Counted from the first letter of the stretch, positions 17,373 through 27,253 are shown. The stretch: 64,000 nt of DNA from Natrialba swarupiae (GCF_008245225.1 NZ_VTAW01000004.1:124001-188000), one strand, 5' to 3'. Program-made: numbers and translations. Notes: generated by a model from the letters alone, not told the origin.

Positions 17373-17438
17373 CCAAGCGTCGACTGATGAGCGAAATCAT
17401 GCGGTGGGTGTCGATTTCGCTCATCAGTTCAGGCTTGG
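17373..17438. repeat. Family C hairpin element, copy 2
   Basis: A 66-bp hairpin. The inner stem is perfect over 16 bp (17383-17398 with 17413-17428: ACTGATGAGCGAAATC and complement). Its loop is ATGCGGTGGGTGTC and an outer stem pairs CCAAGC/GCTTGG. It lies 7 nt past the stop codon of the surface-protein gene at 17446. The loop is identical to that at 33566 except for one base. Confidence 0.75.
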
Positions 17439-17445
17439 AACGCCA

Positions 17446-19917
17446 CTAGCACGTTCCTCCGGCTTCGCTCTGTTCGGTCCCCCCAACCCAGCTCTCCGTC
17501 GTGGTAACCTCGCCAGAGATGCTTGTCGCGTTCCCTTCGATAGTCGAGTCCGTGATCGTCACGTCATTAACTGCACAAACGTCTCCACCGACGCCCTCTC
17601 CGTCAATTTCGATCGTCCCATCCGACTCGAGGTCGCCCCCAATCCACACGGCCGAAGCCGAAATATCCTCGGTTGCGTAGACATCGCCGCCAACGTCTCC
17701 ACCGTTGATGTCGACCGATCCGCCTGACTCGAGATTGTTGTTGACGTCCGAATCGTCCATGTCGACGGATCCAGCCGAACGCAGATCTCCCTCGACACCC
17801 GACCCATCCATATCGATTGATTCGTCTGACTCGAGGGTCCCACCAATCCAGGCTGTGGAAAGTGATACAGACCCAACAGCATGGATATCACTGCCGACGT
17901 CCGAATCGTCGACATCGACTGAATCGCCCGATTCGAGGTGTCCTGAAATCCAACTCGAAGTAATTGATATCTCCTCAACGGCGTGAACGTCGGCTTCGAT
18001 ATCCGAATTATCGATGTCGACGGAACCGGTAGTGTAAATATCATCGGATTGCCAGTGGTCACTGAGCGTTACATCGCCGGCAGTCCAGTTCGGAATCTCG
18101 AGTTCGAACTGGTGGCTCTCATCGCCGACGTACAACGTCAGCGTCAGATCGTGCTCGCGCATATCAATCCGGTCACCGCGACCCTGGCCCTGCCCCTGGT
18201 CGGCTTCGAACTCCTCGGCTGTCACGTCGGTCATTTCGCCCGGCTCGAGCGTCGCGGACTCGTCGAGGCTGGCCGGTTCGCCGTCGATAGGGATCCGATC
18301 GTTTCCGCCCTTGTTCAGGGAGCCACCGACGGAGAACGTCACCTCGTTGCTTCCAGCGTTGTTGACGTTTTCCGCGTTCGAGGACGTCGAATCGAACGAA
18401 ATCGCGTCTATCTCGGCAGACTCCTCGCCGACGTTTCGAACGGTGAATACGACCTCGCTGTGGTCGTCTCCCGTTGTCCACGGCGAACCGACGACTTCCA
18501 GATTGCTCGGTTCCTCGTCGTCGCCGTTGTCGTCGTCGCCATCGTCACCGTTGTCGTCATCGCCATCGTCACCGTTGCCGTCATCGCCATTGTCCCCATC
18601 ATCACCGTCGTCGCCATCGTCCTCGTCGTCAATGACCTCGAACGACACGAGTGCGCGTGCCTCTTCGATGCCACGCGTGTCGGCCGCGCCGACGGACACC
18701 GTGTACGTCTCGCCGACCTCGAGTCCGCTGGTGTCGACCTCGATCGAGAGCTCGGCGTACGACATCTCGTTTCCGCCGCCCGACGGCTCGATCAACTCGA
18801 CGCTATCGCTTAGCGAACCGTCGGAGGGCGGATCGGTCATCTCGACCGTCTCACCCTGGGGCTCCCCCTCGAGGTCCCAGTCGGCTTCGAGGAGCGCAAC
18901 GCCGCCGCGGCGGTCGTCCGGATCACTCGGATCGCCGCGATTGTCGAGTTCGACTGTGACCGTCGCGTCGTCCCCTTTTTCGACCTCGTCGTCGACTGTT
19001 GGGCTGACTCGAGGGCCCGGCAGGGTTTCGTCGCCGCCAGTCGACGGGGCTCTGTCCTCGACCCCGCCGAACTCGCTTCCCGGATCGCCGTCGCCGACGG
19101 CTACCCTCGAGACCTGGAGGTCGTACTCGTCCCCGTCGAGTTCGATCGTGAGCGCTCCCGCCGTCTCGTCGTAGGAGTCGACAGTGACGTCCGACTCGTC
19201 GGCGAACGTCTCGTTCCACGCCGCGGGGGTCTCCGTCGGGAGCGTGATCGTGATCGGTCCACCGTCGGACTCGATCGGAACCGGATCCGTCGGCCCGTCG
19301 GCGACGGGATCGACGGTCACCGAGCCGGTCGACGTCGCCGAGAGGTTCCCCTCGAGTAAGACGACCGTGATCGAGTCGCCGTCGACGAGTCGCTGGTCGG
19401 CCCCCGGCAGGACGACAGTCGCATCCCCGAAGTCGTTGAACGCGAGGGAGTGTTCGATCCGTGTCGTCGGCGCGCCCCGGTACTCGTTGTACCCCGGTTC
19501 GTAGGACAGGGTTCTGGTGTCGTGTGTTCCGAGGACGAGCGCCTCGAGTTGGCTCTCGTCGTACTCACCGACGCGTTCGCTCACTTCGGCGTTCTCGATC
19601 TCGAGCGACCCGGCTTCGCTCGTCTCGAGGGTTCCCGCCGGTGGCGGTGGGTTCGCGGTGAGCGTGCGCGTCGGGTACTGGGTGCCGAGGGTCACCGTGG
19701 TCGGCTGAGAGCCTCCGCCCGCGCCGACCGCACGAACGGCGTTGCGAAGGTCCTGCATCTCGTCGTGAATCTCCTGGTTGTGTTCGATCTCGACGACCTC
19801 GTTCTCCGCGGGGACCGCGTTGACCTGGTAGAGCGCCAACGCCGAAAAGAGGATCGCGAGCAGTAACACTGCCCCGATCTGGACCGTAACGGCCCGGTCG
19901 CCCCCGCGACGCATCAT
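17446..19917 (-). CDS. Large pilin-like surface protein with 17-residue C-terminal repeats
   Basis: The 823-residue product starts with a single hydrophobic helix right after a basic N-terminus (GDRAVTVQIGAVLLLAILFS), as in haloarchaeal pilin-like surface proteins. Beta-rich segments follow. Then come an Asp/Gly/Asn linker (about residues 432-475) and a CARDB-like domain. Finally there are ten consecutive 17-residue repeats of the type SVDIDNSDIEADVHAVE, alternating with forms carrying SSWISGHLESG. These should make a beta-helix stack similar to bactofilin-type folds. It is 45 nt downstream of the BGTF gene, likely one operon. Confidence 0.75.
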   Translation of the reverse strand: MMRRGGDRAVTVQIGAVLLLAILFSALALYQVNAVPAENEVVEIEHNQEIHDEMQDLRNAVRAVGAGGGSQPTTVTLGTQYPTRTLTANPPPPAGTLETSEAGSLEIENAEVSERVGEYDESQLEALVLGTHDTRTLSYEPGYNEYRGAPTTRIEHSLAFNDFGDATVVLPGADQRLVDGDSITVVLLEGNLSATSTGSVTVDPVADGPTDPVPIESDGGPITITLPTETPAAWNETFADESDVTVDSYDETAGALTIELDGDEYDLQVSRVAVGDGDPGSEFGGVEDRAPSTGGDETLPGPRVSPTVDDEVEKGDDATVTVELDNRGDPSDPDDRRGGVALLEADWDLEGEPQGETVEMTDPPSDGSLSDSVELIEPSGGGNEMSYAELSIEVDTSGLEVGETYTVSVGAADTRGIEEARALVSFEVIDDEDDGDDGDDGDNGDDGNGDDGDDDNGDDGDDDNGDDEEPSNLEVVGSPWTTGDDHSEVVFTVRNVGEESAEIDAISFDSTSSNAENVNNAGSNEVTFSVGGSLNKGGNDRIPIDGEPASLDESATLEPGEMTDVTAEEFEADQGQGQGRGDRIDMREHDLTLTLYVGDESHQFELEIPNWTAGDVTLSDHWQSDDIYTTGSVDIDNSDIEADVHAVEEISITSSWISGHLESGDSVDVDDSDVGSDIHAVGSVSLSTAWIGGTLESDESIDMDGSGVEGDLRSAGSVDMDDSDVNNNLESGGSVDINGGDVGGDVYATEDISASAVWIGGDLESDGTIEIDGEGVGGDVCAVNDVTITDSTIEGNATSISGEVTTTESWVGGTEQSEAGGTC

Positions 19918-19962
19918 ACTCTCGAATGATCGTGGCGACGTATACTTCTGCTGGCTCCGGCA

Positions 19963-22887
19963 TCAGGACTGCTGGTTCCGCTCCGCTCTTCCGTCGCCGA
20001 GCCGCGCCGTCAGCGCGGCCAGCGACGCGGCGAGAGCAACCACTACGGCGGCCGACCCGAACCCGGGCGATTCGTCGTCGCTCGAGGAGTTGTCCGTTTC
20101 GAACCCTCCCTCGTCGCTCGAGTCGTTCCAGTCGGTTCCGTCGTCGAACACTCCAGTCGTCGCGTTCTCGTCGTCGGTCTCGTTCGCTTCGCCCGGTTTC
20201 TCGCTCGCGTTCGACGCCGATTCGTCGGCGTCGTCGACGCCCACCGTCGCGAAAGCGACCTCGTCTTGCGTGCTGATCGTGACGAGGAGTTCCTCGGTTT
20301 CGTTCGTCGCCCCGACGGTCTCTTCTACCGTCTCGTTCTGGCCAGGGCCGAGTTCGATCTCGTCGTTCGATTCGACGGCCGATCCGACTGTCGTCCGTAC
20401 CTCGAGGGTGCCGTGTTCGTCGCCCGCGTTTCGGATCGTCGCGTTCAGGTCGAACGTGTCTCCCGCGGAGACCGACGCGGGGACGTCGATCGTCGGCTCG
20501 AAGTACGCCGGCCGATCGTCCGAAAGATCGGCGAAGACGGCATCTCCCTCGGCGACGATCTCCCCCCAGAGGCGGAACTCGACGTACGCCCGTTCCCCCT
20601 CAGTACGGCTGTCGACGGCCGGACTCACCTCGAACGAGCCGTACTCGTCGAAACCCGGATTGGTCGCGAACGAGCCGCGTTCCTCGATCGTTATCGACTG
20701 GCGATCGAGATAGCTCGAGTCGCCGTCGGACGCGACCTCCTCGGGCGGCCCGCTCCGGACGTTGAGCGTTGCCTCGGTTCCCGGTGCGACGTTAGTCGTT
20801 CCCGACACGTTCCCGTCCGAATCCGTGGGGAGGGCGACGAGGCCGTCGTCCGTCCGGTCGAACGTGATCGACGCCCGTTCGAACGTAAGGGTCGTCGTGG
20901 CGCTCTCCGTTCGCTCCGAGGAAAAGTACGGGTAGGCGGGGGCGTCCGCGTCGCCATCCGCACCGCCGAGCGATCCGCTTTCGCCGTCGAACTGGTACCA
21001 GTGTTCGCTTCCCTCGTACGCAAGGGTGACGGTGAACTCGTCCCCGTCGTCGACGTCCTGGACGAATCCGTCCTCGGTGTCGACGACGACGTAGAGTTCG
21101 CCGTCGTCGTCGTCCGACTCTGGCGGCGACGCGAGGACGTACGCCTCGGTGTTCGCGGCGTCCTCGAGCGCCACAGCGTTGGGCTCCTGATTGGGAACGT
21201 CGGGGCCGTCGAAGCTGAACTCGACGCCCTCGCCGAGCCAGTCGCTCTCGTCGCTCGTGAGTTCGGCGAGGACGTTCGCCGAGAATCCCGATTCCGTCCC
21301 GTCCGTGATATCGTTACCGTTCTCGGCGTAGTCGATCGTCGCCAGCCCCCCGGTGATCCCGGTCGCCTCGAACCGGGCGACTGCGCGATCACCGATCGCG
21401 ACCGTGTCGCGTTCGGATAGTTCGTCCGGTAGCTCTTCGACGTCGTCCTCGGCGTTTGCCTCCGCTTGCGGGGCGGTCCACGTATCGACGTCGTCGACCG
21501 ACGGCTGGATCAGCCCTAACTCCGCCGAGCCGATGGTGTCGTCTGCGCTCGATTCGCCGTCCTCGACGACGAAGTTCTGTCCCCTGTCGACCACGAGATC
21601 GTAGTTTCCGGGCTGGATCGGCCGATCGATCTGTTCGGTGGGCTCCTGACCGGCGTCGATCGTCCCAAGCCGCTCGAGATACTCCGAAAACGACAGCTGG
21701 GAGGCCGTCTCGAGCTCCGATCCGTCGTAGAAACTCGCATCCGAGACGCGAGTCTCCTCGCCGGCGACGTCCTCGTGGTGAATGTGACTCTCCACGACGT
21801 CGTCCTCGGCGTAGTAGACCGCATCGGCGTCAGCCGGCCTGAGTCCGTCGACTTCCCCGTGGTCGATCCCAGCGAGGCGCGTGTTCATCGTAAACGTCAC
21901 CTCGTCGTTGTCGGAGTCGTCTTCGACGTACAGCACGTCGACGAAGCCGACGTTCTCGTCGCCGAGTTGGAGCCACGCCTCGTCGGCCGCCTCGAGTTCG
22001 ACGGTGATCTCGAGGAGGTCGCCGGCCGGCCTGACGTACATGTCCTCGTCGAACGAGGCCGCGGTCTCGCCGATCTCGAGGGTCGAACTGTCCTCGACGC
22101 CCGTGTCCGCGACCACGACGTCGAACTCGTACTCGCCCTCGTCGGGGAGCCCCTCTCGTTCGTCCAGACTCATGAGATTCGCGACGATCTCGCCGTCGTC
22201 CCTGAACGCCTCGGAGTCGGCCACGTTCAGCGTGATGTAGTCGTCGCCCCGAAGATCCGTCACGTCGTCGCCATCGTCCCGGTCGTAGCCGAGCTCCTCG
22301 AGCGGGAGGTGTGCCGGATCGGTCACCTCCTCGACGTCACTGCCCTCGTGGACGAACGTCGCACGGAGTTCCTCGTACTCGAAGTCGTCGGCGCTGATCG
22401 TCACGTTGTAGCCGCCCGCACGAGTGCTGTCTACCTCGAGGGAAACGGCGTTGGTTCCGCTCGTCACCGTCTCGCTTGCCCACTCGACGTCGAACTCCTG
22501 TTCGTCGATCGTCAGTACGAGCTCGTCGCCGTCCAACCCGGAGTCGGGCGTGACCGCGAACTGCGGTCCGTCCTCGTCGATCTCACCCGTCTCCAGGAAG
22601 ATTCGCCCGTCGTCGTCGACTGTCGGACGCTCGGCCACCGTCTCGATCTCGCCACCGTCGAGTTCGTAGAGGTACAGTTCGTCGCCCTCGGAGACGTCGA
22701 ACCGATCGGCGACGTCGATCTCGACGTCCTGTCCCTCGTAGACGAAGTCATCGCCCTCCTCGAGGACGATCGGTTCGGTCGCCTCGACCGAGTCGGTGGA
22801 CGCGAGGAGCCCGCCGGCGACGACACACGAGAGAACGGCGATTAGAAGGATCGAACGGCTGGGTTCCGGGAGAGAGGAGCGTATCAT
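19963..22887 (-). CDS. BGTF-type secreted surface glycoprotein with PGF-like C-terminal anchor
   Basis: The 974-residue precursor has a Sec signal (SILLIAVLSCVVAGGLLAST), a long acidic beta-rich ectodomain and segments like AIGDRAVARFEATGITGG typical of BGTF surface domains. A CARDB-like domain lies near residues 820-890 (PASVSAGDTFDLNATIRNAG). The C-terminus has a Ser/Asp/Glu/Asn spacer, then SPGFG and a hydrophobic helix, then Arg. That is an archaeosortase-type PGF sorting signal. Several N-x-S/T sequons suggest glycosylation. It probably forms part of the cell envelope together with the pilin-like protein downstream. Confidence 0.8.
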   Translation of the reverse strand: MIRSSLPEPSRSILLIAVLSCVVAGGLLASTDSVEATEPIVLEEGDDFVYEGQDVEIDVADRFDVSEGDELYLYELDGGEIETVAERPTVDDDGRIFLETGEIDEDGPQFAVTPDSGLDGDELVLTIDEQEFDVEWASETVTSGTNAVSLEVDSTRAGGYNVTISADDFEYEELRATFVHEGSDVEEVTDPAHLPLEELGYDRDDGDDVTDLRGDDYITLNVADSEAFRDDGEIVANLMSLDEREGLPDEGEYEFDVVVADTGVEDSSTLEIGETAASFDEDMYVRPAGDLLEITVELEAADEAWLQLGDENVGFVDVLYVEDDSDNDEVTFTMNTRLAGIDHGEVDGLRPADADAVYYAEDDVVESHIHHEDVAGEETRVSDASFYDGSELETASQLSFSEYLERLGTIDAGQEPTEQIDRPIQPGNYDLVVDRGQNFVVEDGESSADDTIGSAELGLIQPSVDDVDTWTAPQAEANAEDDVEELPDELSERDTVAIGDRAVARFEATGITGGLATIDYAENGNDITDGTESGFSANVLAELTSDESDWLGEGVEFSFDGPDVPNQEPNAVALEDAANTEAYVLASPPESDDDDGELYVVVDTEDGFVQDVDDGDEFTVTLAYEGSEHWYQFDGESGSLGGADGDADAPAYPYFSSERTESATTTLTFERASITFDRTDDGLVALPTDSDGNVSGTTNVAPGTEATLNVRSGPPEEVASDGDSSYLDRQSITIEERGSFATNPGFDEYGSFEVSPAVDSRTEGERAYVEFRLWGEIVAEGDAVFADLSDDRPAYFEPTIDVPASVSAGDTFDLNATIRNAGDEHGTLEVRTTVGSAVESNDEIELGPGQNETVEETVGATNETEELLVTISTQDEVAFATVGVDDADESASNASEKPGEANETDDENATTGVFDDGTDWNDSSDEGGFETDNSSSDDESPGFGSAAVVVALAASLAALTARLGDGRAERNQQS

Positions 22888-22975
22888 GACAGGTCCGGTG
22901 AAGTATCTACCCCGTCTGCGTATCGGACGGAAAACGTTCTGGTTTGTGCCGGGGGTTACTCGCGCGTCTCGAGGG

Positions 22976-23554
22976 CTACTCGTCCTCTTCGACGACTTCG
23001 GGGTCGCTCATCGCGCTCTGGAGACTGTCCAGACCGTTGATCCACTCGGTGACGAGTCCGTACTCGAGGTCTTCGGCGACTTCGATGTCGAGTTCTTCGC
23101 CGTCGATGATGAGCGTCCCGGCCTGTGCCGCGTAGCCGAGTGCCGCGTCGAGGTCTTCCTCGGCTTCGGCGTCGGCTGCAGCGCCGATGTAGTCGCCGAC
23201 GCTTCCGTCTTCTGCGGGTCCGCCCACGACGTACTCCTCGGCCGCGAAGAAGACGCAGACGAGGCTCGTCTGTACGCCGTCGACCAGAATGAGCTTCTCC
23301 TCGTCTTCGATGTCAACTTCCCCCAGGACGATTTCGCGGACCTCGTCGATCTCCGAGAGCGCCTCCTCGTCTTCGAGTTCGCCGTCGTCGTAGGCCGCGA
23401 CGATCTTCGCGATGGCGATCGCCGTATCGTCCTGCAGATTCAACAGCAGCCGAGCCGACGACTCGTCTTCCGGATCGATCTCCTCGTCTTTGATTCGACC
23501 GATCCAGTTTTGCCAACGTTCCTCCGAGTAGAACTCGGTCGGCGGATTGCTCAT
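22976..23554 (-). CDS. DUF2150-like acidic protein
   Basis: The 192-residue cytoplasmic protein is highly acidic and has no signal or membrane segment. It looks like the haloarchaeal DUF2150 group, with helical stretches (LLLNLQDDTAIAIAKIVAAYDDGEL) and a segment GDYIGAAADAEAEEDLDAALGYAAQAGTL-type interrupted by acidic turns. Function unknown. It lies upstream of the BGTF gene on the same strand, but an 88-nt gap with no clear coupling makes a functional link doubtful. Confidence 0.75.
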   Translation of the reverse strand: MSNPPTEFYSEERWQNWIGRIKDEEIDPEDESSARLLLNLQDDTAIAIAKIVAAYDDGELEDEEALSEIDEVREIVLGEVDIEDEEKLILVDGVQTSLVCVFFAAEEYVVGGPAEDGSVGDYIGAAADAEAEEDLDAALGYAAQAGTLIIDGEELDIEVAEDLEYGLVTEWINGLDSLQSAMSDPEVVEEDE

Positions 23555-23630
23555 ACGAACACCTACACCGGCCGCTTGAAATGCCTTTCTCTACCTGTAC
23601 GACGATCCAACTGAACCCGAGCTCCCGCGT

Positions 23631-24482
23631 TCAGGGCCGTTCCAGCGTCTCCACGGTGTCGATCCCGTACACCGTCTTCGGCGTTTCGACGTGGGCAATC
23701 CGGACCGCGTCGTCCAGGCCGTTCTCGAGCATCCAGGCGACGCGTCGCGGGACGGTCTTCGGTCCGAGGACGGCACCGGGTCGATCGGGATCGTCGACGT
23801 AGTCGGTCTCCATCAGGAACGGCTCGCCGCGTTCGGCCGCCACCTCGAGGCGATCTTTCTCGCTCATCACGCTCGGTATCGGCCCCTCGAGGCGGCCACC
23901 AGCGTAGTGTTTGACGACCCTGTGTGCGGGGAGGCCGGCGTCCTCGGCCCAGTCGGTCAGCTCCGTCATCTCCTCGCTCGCCTCGGCGTGGAGCTGGACC
24001 GCACAGTCCAGTTCGGCTCCGCGTTCGAACGCACGGCGCATGACGGCGTTCGAGGCCTCCAAGACGGCGTCGTCGACCTCGTAGTGTGGCCGGCCCGACT
24101 TCAGCGCCAGCGCCTCACCGTTTGCGACGTACTCCGCCGCGACGTCGATCCCGCCCTGCATGATCTCGCGGGCGTCGTTGGCGTCGTAACCGCGGTCGTC
24201 GACGAGTCGGGAGATCAGTCCGGGGTGGACGCCGAGCACTGGCCAGGCTCGTCCTTCGAGTTCCTCGTTCGCCGCCTCGACGATCTCGAGCGTCCGCTCG
24301 AACACCGGGCGAAAGTCCTCGCCGGTTTCGGCCTCGACCCCCAGGTGCCAGGAGGGCTTGTTGACCACGAGCAGGTGGGTGCCGCCCAGCCGGGCGAAAT
24401 CCGAGACCGCGTCGATCCCGCGGTGGTTGTCCGGATCGAGGTGGAGGTGATTGTCGAGCACCGGCGTCTCGTCGTCGATCAT
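23631..24482 (-). CDS. TatD-family metal-dependent hydrolase
   Basis: The 283-residue protein has the TIM-barrel amidohydrolase signature. It includes the first metal-binding pair H12-x-H14 (DNHLHLDP), a central Lys/His region (VVKHYAGGRL), a downstream ETDYVDDP segment with the metal-binding Asp, and AHVETPKTVYGID near the end. Such TatD-related archaeal enzymes are putative nucleases or phosphoesterases; the substrate is unknown. It ends next to the DUF2150-like gene and lies downstream of the NYN gene on the same strand. Confidence 0.88.
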   Translation of the reverse strand: MIDDETPVLDNHLHLDPDNHRGIDAVSDFARLGGTHLLVVNKPSWHLGVEAETGEDFRPVFERTLEIVEAANEELEGRAWPVLGVHPGLISRLVDDRGYDANDAREIMQGGIDVAAEYVANGEALALKSGRPHYEVDDAVLEASNAVMRRAFERGAELDCAVQLHAEASEEMTELTDWAEDAGLPAHRVVKHYAGGRLEGPIPSVMSEKDRLEVAAERGEPFLMETDYVDDPDRPGAVLGPKTVPRRVAWMLENGLDDAVRIAHVETPKTVYGIDTVETLERP

Positions 24483-24614
24483 ACTCGCTGCTAGCCCTGG
24501 GAGTCAGGAAAGGTCATCGAAACGCTCAGGAGCTCATCAGCGATCCTCGGGGAAGCCTCGTATCTCCTCGAGCGTACGATTGTACTATACGGCGATGACC
24601 GTCTCCCGAAACGG

Positions 24615-24619
24615 AAAAA
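24615..24619 (-). terminator. T-tract after the NYN gene
   Basis: A minus-strand run of five T flanked by GC-rich sequence, about 69 nt past the NYN stop codon, fits a simple archaeal termination signal. No stem is needed in archaea. Confidence 0.3.
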
Positions 24620-24687
24620 CGCGGGGAGTCGGAGCGGTTCCTCGAACCGGCGCGGATACCGGCGACCGCCACGTCACCGGTCCCGAG

Positions 24688-25155
24688 TCACGTCTCGAGA
24701 GTGATCGCGTCGTCGGCCGCGTTCTGGAGGGCGTCGGAGCGACCGTGGGAACCGGGAGCGATCGCGACGGTGCCGACGCCGGCCGCGCCGGCGCGCTCGA
24801 GAACGGGTTTGAAGTCCGTATCCCGCGAGGCGATCGCCAGGCGGTCGACGGCACCGTCGCTGACGAGTGCCGTGGCGTCGACGGCGAGTTTGACGTCGAC
24901 GTCGCCGCTCGTGATGACGACCTCGAAGCCGCGCGCTTCGGCCGCCTGAATAAGCCCCGGCGTCGCGTGTTCGTCGAGATAGAGGCGGATGACGCCAACC
25001 CGACCGAGATCGCGGGCGGCGTCCCGGAGGTCGTCTAAGTCGACGTCAAACTCGTCGCGGAACACGTTCGGCCCGTCGACGAACAGTCCGACGCTCGCCT
25101 CACCGGTCCGACCGTCGACGGACTTCGAAAAGCGGGCACAAACGCGTTCGAACAT
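24688..25155 (-). CDS. NYN-domain (PIN-like) protein
   Basis: The 155-residue product has the NYN fold: VGLFVDGPNVFRDEF with the catalytic-type D27, a middle ITSGDVDVKLAVDA strand with Asp, and SRDTDFKPVL with another acidic pair. NYN proteins are related to PIN ribonucleases and LabA. Acidic residues appear intact, so RNA cleavage is possible; the target is unknown. The ATG at 25155 is preferred to 25224 because the family begins just before the GLFVDGPN strand. Confidence 0.85.
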   Translation of the reverse strand: MFERVCARFSKSVDGRTGEASVGLFVDGPNVFRDEFDVDLDDLRDAARDLGRVGVIRLYLDEHATPGLIQAAEARGFEVVITSGDVDVKLAVDATALVSDGAVDRLAIASRDTDFKPVLERAGAAGVGTVAIAPGSHGRSDALQNAADDAITLET

Positions 25156-25306
25156 GTCCGTTCTTTCCCGAGTAACGAAATAGATGTGACGGATCGGATC
25201 GCCGTCTCGGGTCGTCGATCGCATCGTACGATTGCGTTCGCGTCACCCGTAATCGAGGCGTGCGTTTTTGGTCAGTCGGGGTGACGGTATAACCGAGGTA
25301 TCTCAG

Positions 25307-26071
25307 ATGGCACGATTCGAAGACACGACGGCGATCGTCACCGGTGGCGGATCGGGAATCGGACGTAACACGGCCCAGACGTTAGCAGACGGGGGAGCGA
25401 CCGTCGTCGTCGCCGACCTCGATCGCGACGGCGGCGAAGCGACCGTGGACGCGATCGAAGACGAAACCGACGGCGAAGCGACGTTCGTCGAGGTCGACGT
25501 CACGAACGGCGACGACGTCGAGAAGATGGTCGACACCGCCGTCTCGGAGTACGGTGGTCTCGACGTCGCCGTCAACAACGCCGGCGTCGGCGGCCAACTC
25601 GAGCCGACGGCCGAGTTGTCGGCGGACGACTGGCAGATGGTGATCGACGTGAATCTAACCGGCGTCTGGCGGTGTCTGCGCGCGGAGATCGACGCCATGC
25701 TCGAGGACGGCGGCGGCGCGATCGTCAACACCGCCTCGATCCTCGGCCGGGTCGGAACGGAGGCAACGCCCGCCTACACCGCCTCGAAACACGGCGTCGT
25801 CGGTCTCACGAAGGTCGCCGCGCTCGACTACGCGACCGACGACATCCGCGTCAACGCCGTCTGTCCGGGCTACATCGAGACGCCGATGCTCGAGGAAGCA
25901 GGACTGTACGACGACGAGGAGACGGTCGAGAACCTTCGCGAACAGCATCCACAGGGTCGTCTCGGCGAACCACAGGAGATCGCCGACGCGATCGTCTGGC
26001 TCTGCTCGGACGAGGCATCGTTCGCGACCGGCGAGGCAGTCGCGATCGACGGCGGCTACCTCAGTCGATAA
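25307..26071 (+). CDS. Short-chain dehydrogenase/reductase
   Basis: The 254-residue classical SDR has the cofactor loop GGGSGIG (13-19), an Asp after the second strand (ADLDR, favouring NAD over NADP) and NNAG. The catalytic S144, Y157 and K161 are in YTASK. The C-terminal GGYLSR is typical. Substrate not evident. A TATA-like GGTATAACC lies about 20 nt before the start ATG at 25307. An upstream in-frame start at 25268 is less likely. It precedes the glycine-cleavage genes but the 82-nt gap suggests separate transcription. Confidence 0.93.
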   Translation: MARFEDTTAIVTGGGSGIGRNTAQTLADGGATVVVADLDRDGGEATVDAIEDETDGEATFVEVDVTNGDDVEKMVDTAVSEYGGLDVAVNNAGVGGQLEPTAELSADDWQMVIDVNLTGVWRCLRAEIDAMLEDGGGAIVNTASILGRVGTEATPAYTASKHGVVGLTKVAALDYATDDIRVNAVCPGYIETPMLEEAGLYDDEETVENLREQHPQGRLGEPQEIADAIVWLCSDEASFATGEAVAIDGGYLSR

Positions 26072-26153
26072 CTGCCCGCCTCGAGCCCACTCTCGTGGTT
26101 CCCGCCGGAGGCGCGACAAAAGACATTACTGTTCCCGGGGTGTGGAGCCGAGT

Positions 26154-27251
26154 ATGCCGTTACAGACGCCGCCGTTGCGTGGGATCCACGACGAACGCGG
26201 TGCGAAGTTCACCGAGTTCGGCGGCTGGGACATGCCAGTCGAGTTCGACTCGATTCGGACCGAACACGCGGCCGTCCGCGAGGACGCGGGGATCTTCGAC
26301 GTCTCGCATATGGGCCAGATTCACGTCACCGGCCCGGACGCGACGGCGTTGATGCAACGGCTCACGACGAACGACGTCACGAGGCTGGACGTCGGCAACG
26401 CTCAGTACGCGGCGATCACCGACGAGGACGGCGTCGTCATCGACGACACCGTGATCTACCGGCTGCCGGACGAAGACGGCGACGAGACCTACCTGTTCGT
26501 CCCCAACGCCGGGACCGACGAAGCGACCCACGAACGCTGGGTGAGCCACCGAAACGGGTGGGATCTCGAGGCGACCGTCGACAACCGAACCGACGAGTAC
26601 GCCATGTTCGCGGTCCAGGGACCGAACGCAGCCGACCTCGTCGACGCGGTCACCGAGGAACCGGTGACGGAACTCGACCGGTTCGAGGCTACCGACGCGG
26701 CCGTCGACGGCGTCGACTGCTGGGTCGCACGCACCGGCTACACCGGTGAAGACGGCTTCGAGCTACTCGTTCCTGAGGCGGAGGCCGAGCGGGTCTGGTC
26801 GCTCTACGACTGCCAGCCATGCGGGCTCGGTGCCCGGGATACGCTCCGGATCGAAGCCGGCCTCGTCCTCGCGGGCCAGGAGTTCGATCACGAGTCGAAT
26901 CCCCGAACCCCCTACGAGATCGGCATCGGCTTTACGGTCGACCTCGAGACCGAGTTCGTCGGCCGGGACGCCCTCGCGAGAGCGACGGAGGCGGGCCACG
27001 AGGAGCAACTCGTCGGCTTCCAGTTGATCGACCGTGGCGTTCCCCGCCACGGCTACGACATCACGAACACCGACGGTCGCGTCGTCGGCACCGTGACCAG
27101 CGGGACGATGAGCCCGTCGCTCGAACAGCCGATCGGGCTTGGTTACGTGCCGACGGAGTACGCAGAGCCCGGAACGACCCTGCAGGTGGTCGTCCGCGGC
27201 CAGTCGAAAAAGACGCGAGTCGAAACCACACCCTTCATCGAAACTGTATAA
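26154..27251 (+). CDS. gcvT: Glycine cleavage system aminomethyltransferase (T protein)
   Basis: GcvT transfers the methylene group from the aminomethyl-lipoyl H protein to tetrahydrofolate and releases ammonia. The 365-residue product has the normal length. Family motifs are [20 protein letters not shown], the folate/catalytic [13 protein letters not shown] and the C-terminal barrel [10 protein letters not shown]. The ATG at 26154 starts the conserved MPLQTPPL; an earlier in-frame ATG (26142) adds four residues. The gene is followed by gcvH after 2 nt. The P-protein genes are not in the window. Confidence 0.96.
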   Translation: MPLQTPPLRGIHDERGAKFTEFGGWDMPVEFDSIRTEHAAVREDAGIFDVSHMGQIHVTGPDATALMQRLTTNDVTRLDVGNAQYAAITDEDGVVIDDTVIYRLPDEDGDETYLFVPNAGTDEATHERWVSHRNGWDLEATVDNRTDEYAMFAVQGPNAADLVDAVTEEPVTELDRFEATDAAVDGVDCWVARTGYTGEDGFELLVPEAEAERVWSLYDCQPCGLGARDTLRIEAGLVLAGQEFDHESNPRTPYEIGIGFTVDLETEFVGRDALARATEAGHEEQLVGFQLIDRGVPRHGYDITNTDGRVVGTVTSGTMSPSLEQPIGLGYVPTEYAEPGTTLQVVVRGQSKKTRVETTPFIETV

Positions 27252-27253
27252 CA

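Noticed and set aside
18490-18640. Repetitive GATGGCGACGAC-type stretch resembling a repeat array
   Set aside because: It encodes the Asp/Gly/Asn linker of the surface protein, with no spacers, so it is not a CRISPR array.
20266-21420. Long plus-strand frames opposite the BGTF gene
   Set aside because: They mirror the acidic codons of the minus-strand gene and lack a start with a promoter.
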